Assembly: GCA_963792405.1 (NCBI GenBank)
Contig: CAWBVU010000006.1
Span: forward strand, 1,426,001-1,490,000
DNA: 64,000 nt
Direction: 5' to 3'
From: SZUA-442 sp963792405
GTDB taxonomy: Bacteria > Actinomycetota > Acidimicrobiia > Spongiisociales > UBA5794
In this document: in pieces, positions 62,461 to 64,000 of the stretch
Layout of the letters: each line of letters begins with the position of its first letter
Numbering within the stretch: position 1 is the first letter of the stretch
The notes under the pieces: model-generated
Databases searched by the model: none
Seen by the model: the letters and a program-made list of their open reading frames with translations, nothing else
Told to the model about the DNA's origin: nothing
Made by a program: the position numbers and the translations under genes

Positions 62461-62762
62461 CCGACACCATGGGGGAAGGGGCGTTACACCATGCGATATC
62501 GGATGTCGGCACCCTTCGCTTGAGGGTTCTGACTAGTCAATCCGGTGGAGGGACCATCGACGCTCGAGGTGGTCGCATCCTTGCCGTCGTGCATCCGGCG
62601 CGGGCCGGCATCGCGGTGGTGCACCGCGGGTCGAGCGGTCCCATGAATCGAGACGAACGATGAACGGCGCGTCGGACACGGCTCGATGCTCACGGGTAGG
62701 CTCGGGTCGATGGGAGAACACTCCCCTCCATAGGGAATCCGTGTGTGGGCAGGAGGACATCG
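62461..62762 (+). other. Intergenic region between the CheA-like gene and the BMP-family gene
   Basis: About 300 bases with no supported gene. It holds a TAGGCT -10 candidate (62697-62702) for the downstream lipoprotein gene, a short GGGAG-AACA-CTCCC hairpin (62712-62725) in its leader, and AGGAGG at 62751-62756. A 64-codon open frame at 62469 looks spurious. Confidence 0.5.
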
Positions 62763-64000
62763 ATGAAGAGACACCTGATCTGGCTGAGCGCGCTGGTCGC
62801 GCTGATGCTGGTCGTCGCTGCATGCAGTGATTCGTCGTCGGATACGACGGAAGGGTCCGGTACGGAGACGACGGAGGCCACGACGACGACGGAAGGGTCC
62901 GGTACGGAGACGACGGAGGCCACGACGACCACCGCAGGGGAGCCGAGTGGGGAACCGCTGACATTCGGCATGATCCTCGTGGGGCCCGAGGACGACAGGG
63001 GATGGAGTCAGGCACACCGCGAGGCGGGTGAGTACCTCGAGGAACAGCTCGGCGCCACGATGATCCTCCTCGACAAGGTGAACCCCGCTGACCGTCCGGA
63101 GCAGACCGTCGACCAGGTGGCCCGTGACATGATCGCCCAGGGCGCCCAGCTCGTGTTCATGACGTCCGACGACATGAAGGATGGCGCCTTCGCAGCCGCC
63201 GAGCAGAATCCTGACGTGCCGATGATCTGGTCGTCCGGTGACAACGCCTGGGCCGATGGGCAGGACTACCGACCCGAGCTCGCCAACCTCGGCAACGTGA
63301 TGGGTGAGATGGAGTACGGGAAGATGATGGCCGGATGCGCCGCCGCCCTCACCACCGAGACCGGCAGCATCGGCTACGTCGGGCCGCTGATCAACGACGA
63401 GACGAGGCGACTGGTGAACTCGGCGTTCCTCGGCGCGAGGCACTGCTGGGAGACCTACAGGGGCAACGATGCCGCAGACCTGAGCTTCGCCGTCAACTGG
63501 ATCGGCTTCTGGTTCAACATCCCCGGCGTGACGCTCGACCCGACACTGGTGTCGAACAGCTTCATCGACGGAGGGGCAGACGTCCTCATCAGCGGCATCG
63601 ACACCACGGAAGCCCTCGTCGTCGCGGGGCAGCGGGCCGCAGGGGGTGAGAGCGTGTGGGCGGTCCCGTACGACTACGTCGACGCCTGTGCCGGTGCACC
63701 CGAGATCTGCCTCGGCACACCGTGGTTCAACTGGGGTCCTGCGTACCTCGAGATCGCCCAGAGCGTCATCGATGGGACCTTCACGGCAGGGTTCCAGTGG
63801 AACGGACCCGACTGGTCCGACCTGAACAATCCGGAGACGACGGCGGTCGGCTTCGTCCAGGGGCCAGGGCTCTCCGCGGACAACGCCGCCTCGCTCGACG
63901 AGTTCATCGCAGGGCTCGCGGACGGGTCGATCAACCTGTGGACGGGACCGCTGAACAACCAGGACGGCACACCGTGGCTCGCCGACGGCGAGACCGCGAC
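62763..64000 (+). CDS. BMP-family (basic membrane lipoprotein-type) ABC substrate-binding lipoprotein, partial
   Basis: About 412 codons to the window edge without a stop. Signal peptide MKRHLIWLSALVALMLVVAAC ends in a lipobox Cys; a Thr/Glu tether contains a perfect 42-base tandem repeat (TEGSGTETTEATTT twice). The fold (FGMILVGPEDDRGWSQAHRE, TVDQVARDMIAQGAQLVF, GSIGYVGPLINDETRRLVN) is that of BMP/Med nucleoside-binding proteins, which feed nucleoside ABC importers. ATG 62763 follows AGGAGG. The transporter genes probably lie beyond the window. Confidence 0.85.
   Translation, partial: MKRHLIWLSALVALMLVVAACSDSSSDTTEGSGTETTEATTTTEGSGTETTEATTTTAGEPSGEPLTFGMILVGPEDDRGWSQAHREAGEYLEEQLGATMILLDKVNPADRPEQTVDQVARDMIAQGAQLVFMTSDDMKDGAFAAAEQNPDVPMIWSSGDNAWADGQDYRPELANLGNVMGEMEYGKMMAGCAAALTTETGSIGYVGPLINDETRRLVNSAFLGARHCWETYRGNDAADLSFAVNWIGFWFNIPGVTLDPTLVSNSFIDGGADVLISGIDTTEALVVAGQRAAGGESVWAVPYDYVDACAGAPEICLGTPWFNWGPAYLEIAQSVIDGTFTAGFQWNGPDWSDLNNPETTAVGFVQGPGLSADNAASLDEFIAGLADGSINLWTGPLNNQDGTPWLADGETA

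Noticed and set aside
62469..62663. 64-codon plus-strand open frame in the gap after the CheA-like gene
   Set aside because: No ribosome site and no recognisable sequence.

Overview
The window is high-GC actinobacterial DNA. It carries a WhiB regulator, a Wag31/DivIVA-type coiled-coil protein, a UPF0182 membrane protein, a class E sortase, a SenX3-RegX3-type two-component system facing a Pst operon, a GTTCACC direct-repeat Pho box of the streptomycete type, and many start codons lying 6 to 9 bases after a TANNNT -10 hexamer (leaderless messages). Gene content (PaaN, LtrA, two-SBP Liv operon, mostly biosynthetic and central-metabolism genes) would fit the class Acidimicrobiia, but that placement is inference. 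No phage, insertion sequence, CRISPR array or rRNA was seen; this is core chromosome.

Layout. 1-2.4 kb: tRNA remnant, initiator tRNA, squalene-cyclase-like protein, LtrA. 2.4-9 kb (minus): UPF0182, DivIVA, PDZ/Lon-like protease, sortase. 9-10.1 kb (plus): BioY and a hotdog thioesterase. 10.1-18.9 kb (minus): acyl-CoA ligase followed by a full branched-chain-amino-acid-type ABC transporter with two substrate-binding lipoproteins. 19-22.2 kb: divergent paaN and thiolase, with palindromic repeats between them. 22.2-27 kb: small membrane protein, HEAT-repeat protein, MoaE, HtrA-like protease, DUF2342 metalloprotease-like protein, AhpE-type peroxiredoxin. 27-35.6 kb: phosphate island (senX3-regX3 | pstSCAB-phoU, Na/Pi symporter, second PhoU-like protein). 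35.6-40.6 kb: acyl-CoA dehydrogenase, ECF sigma/anti-sigma/RseB-like operon, TatA, a membrane-tethered unknown, WhiB. 40.8-44.3 kb: sdhCAB. 44.4-49.6 kb: SCP2 protein, HU, 8-TM unknown, mdh, icd (apparent frameshift), folD. 49.6-54.4 kb (minus): B12-binding mutase subunit-sucC-sucD, then purN-purH-folD. 54.5-64 kb: GH1 glycosidase, shikimate-kinase-like protein, FetB-like permease, PcrA helicase, a CheA-like hybrid kinase, and a truncated BMP-family lipoprotein.

Themes. TCA-cycle genes cluster (sdhCAB, mdh, icd, sucCD), and sucCD is translationally coupled to a cobalamin-binding mutase subunit, suggesting a propionate-to-succinate route. Fatty/aromatic acid handling recurs (acyl-CoA ligase, PaaN, thiolase, acyl-CoA dehydrogenase, PaaI-type thioesterase, SCP2). 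The most unusual non-coding signal is a family of long, near-perfect hairpins sharing the outer arm CGTACCCAGGGTTGCT, present in four intergenic regions (four full copies plus one half copy), whose inner arm changes in a compensated way between copies.
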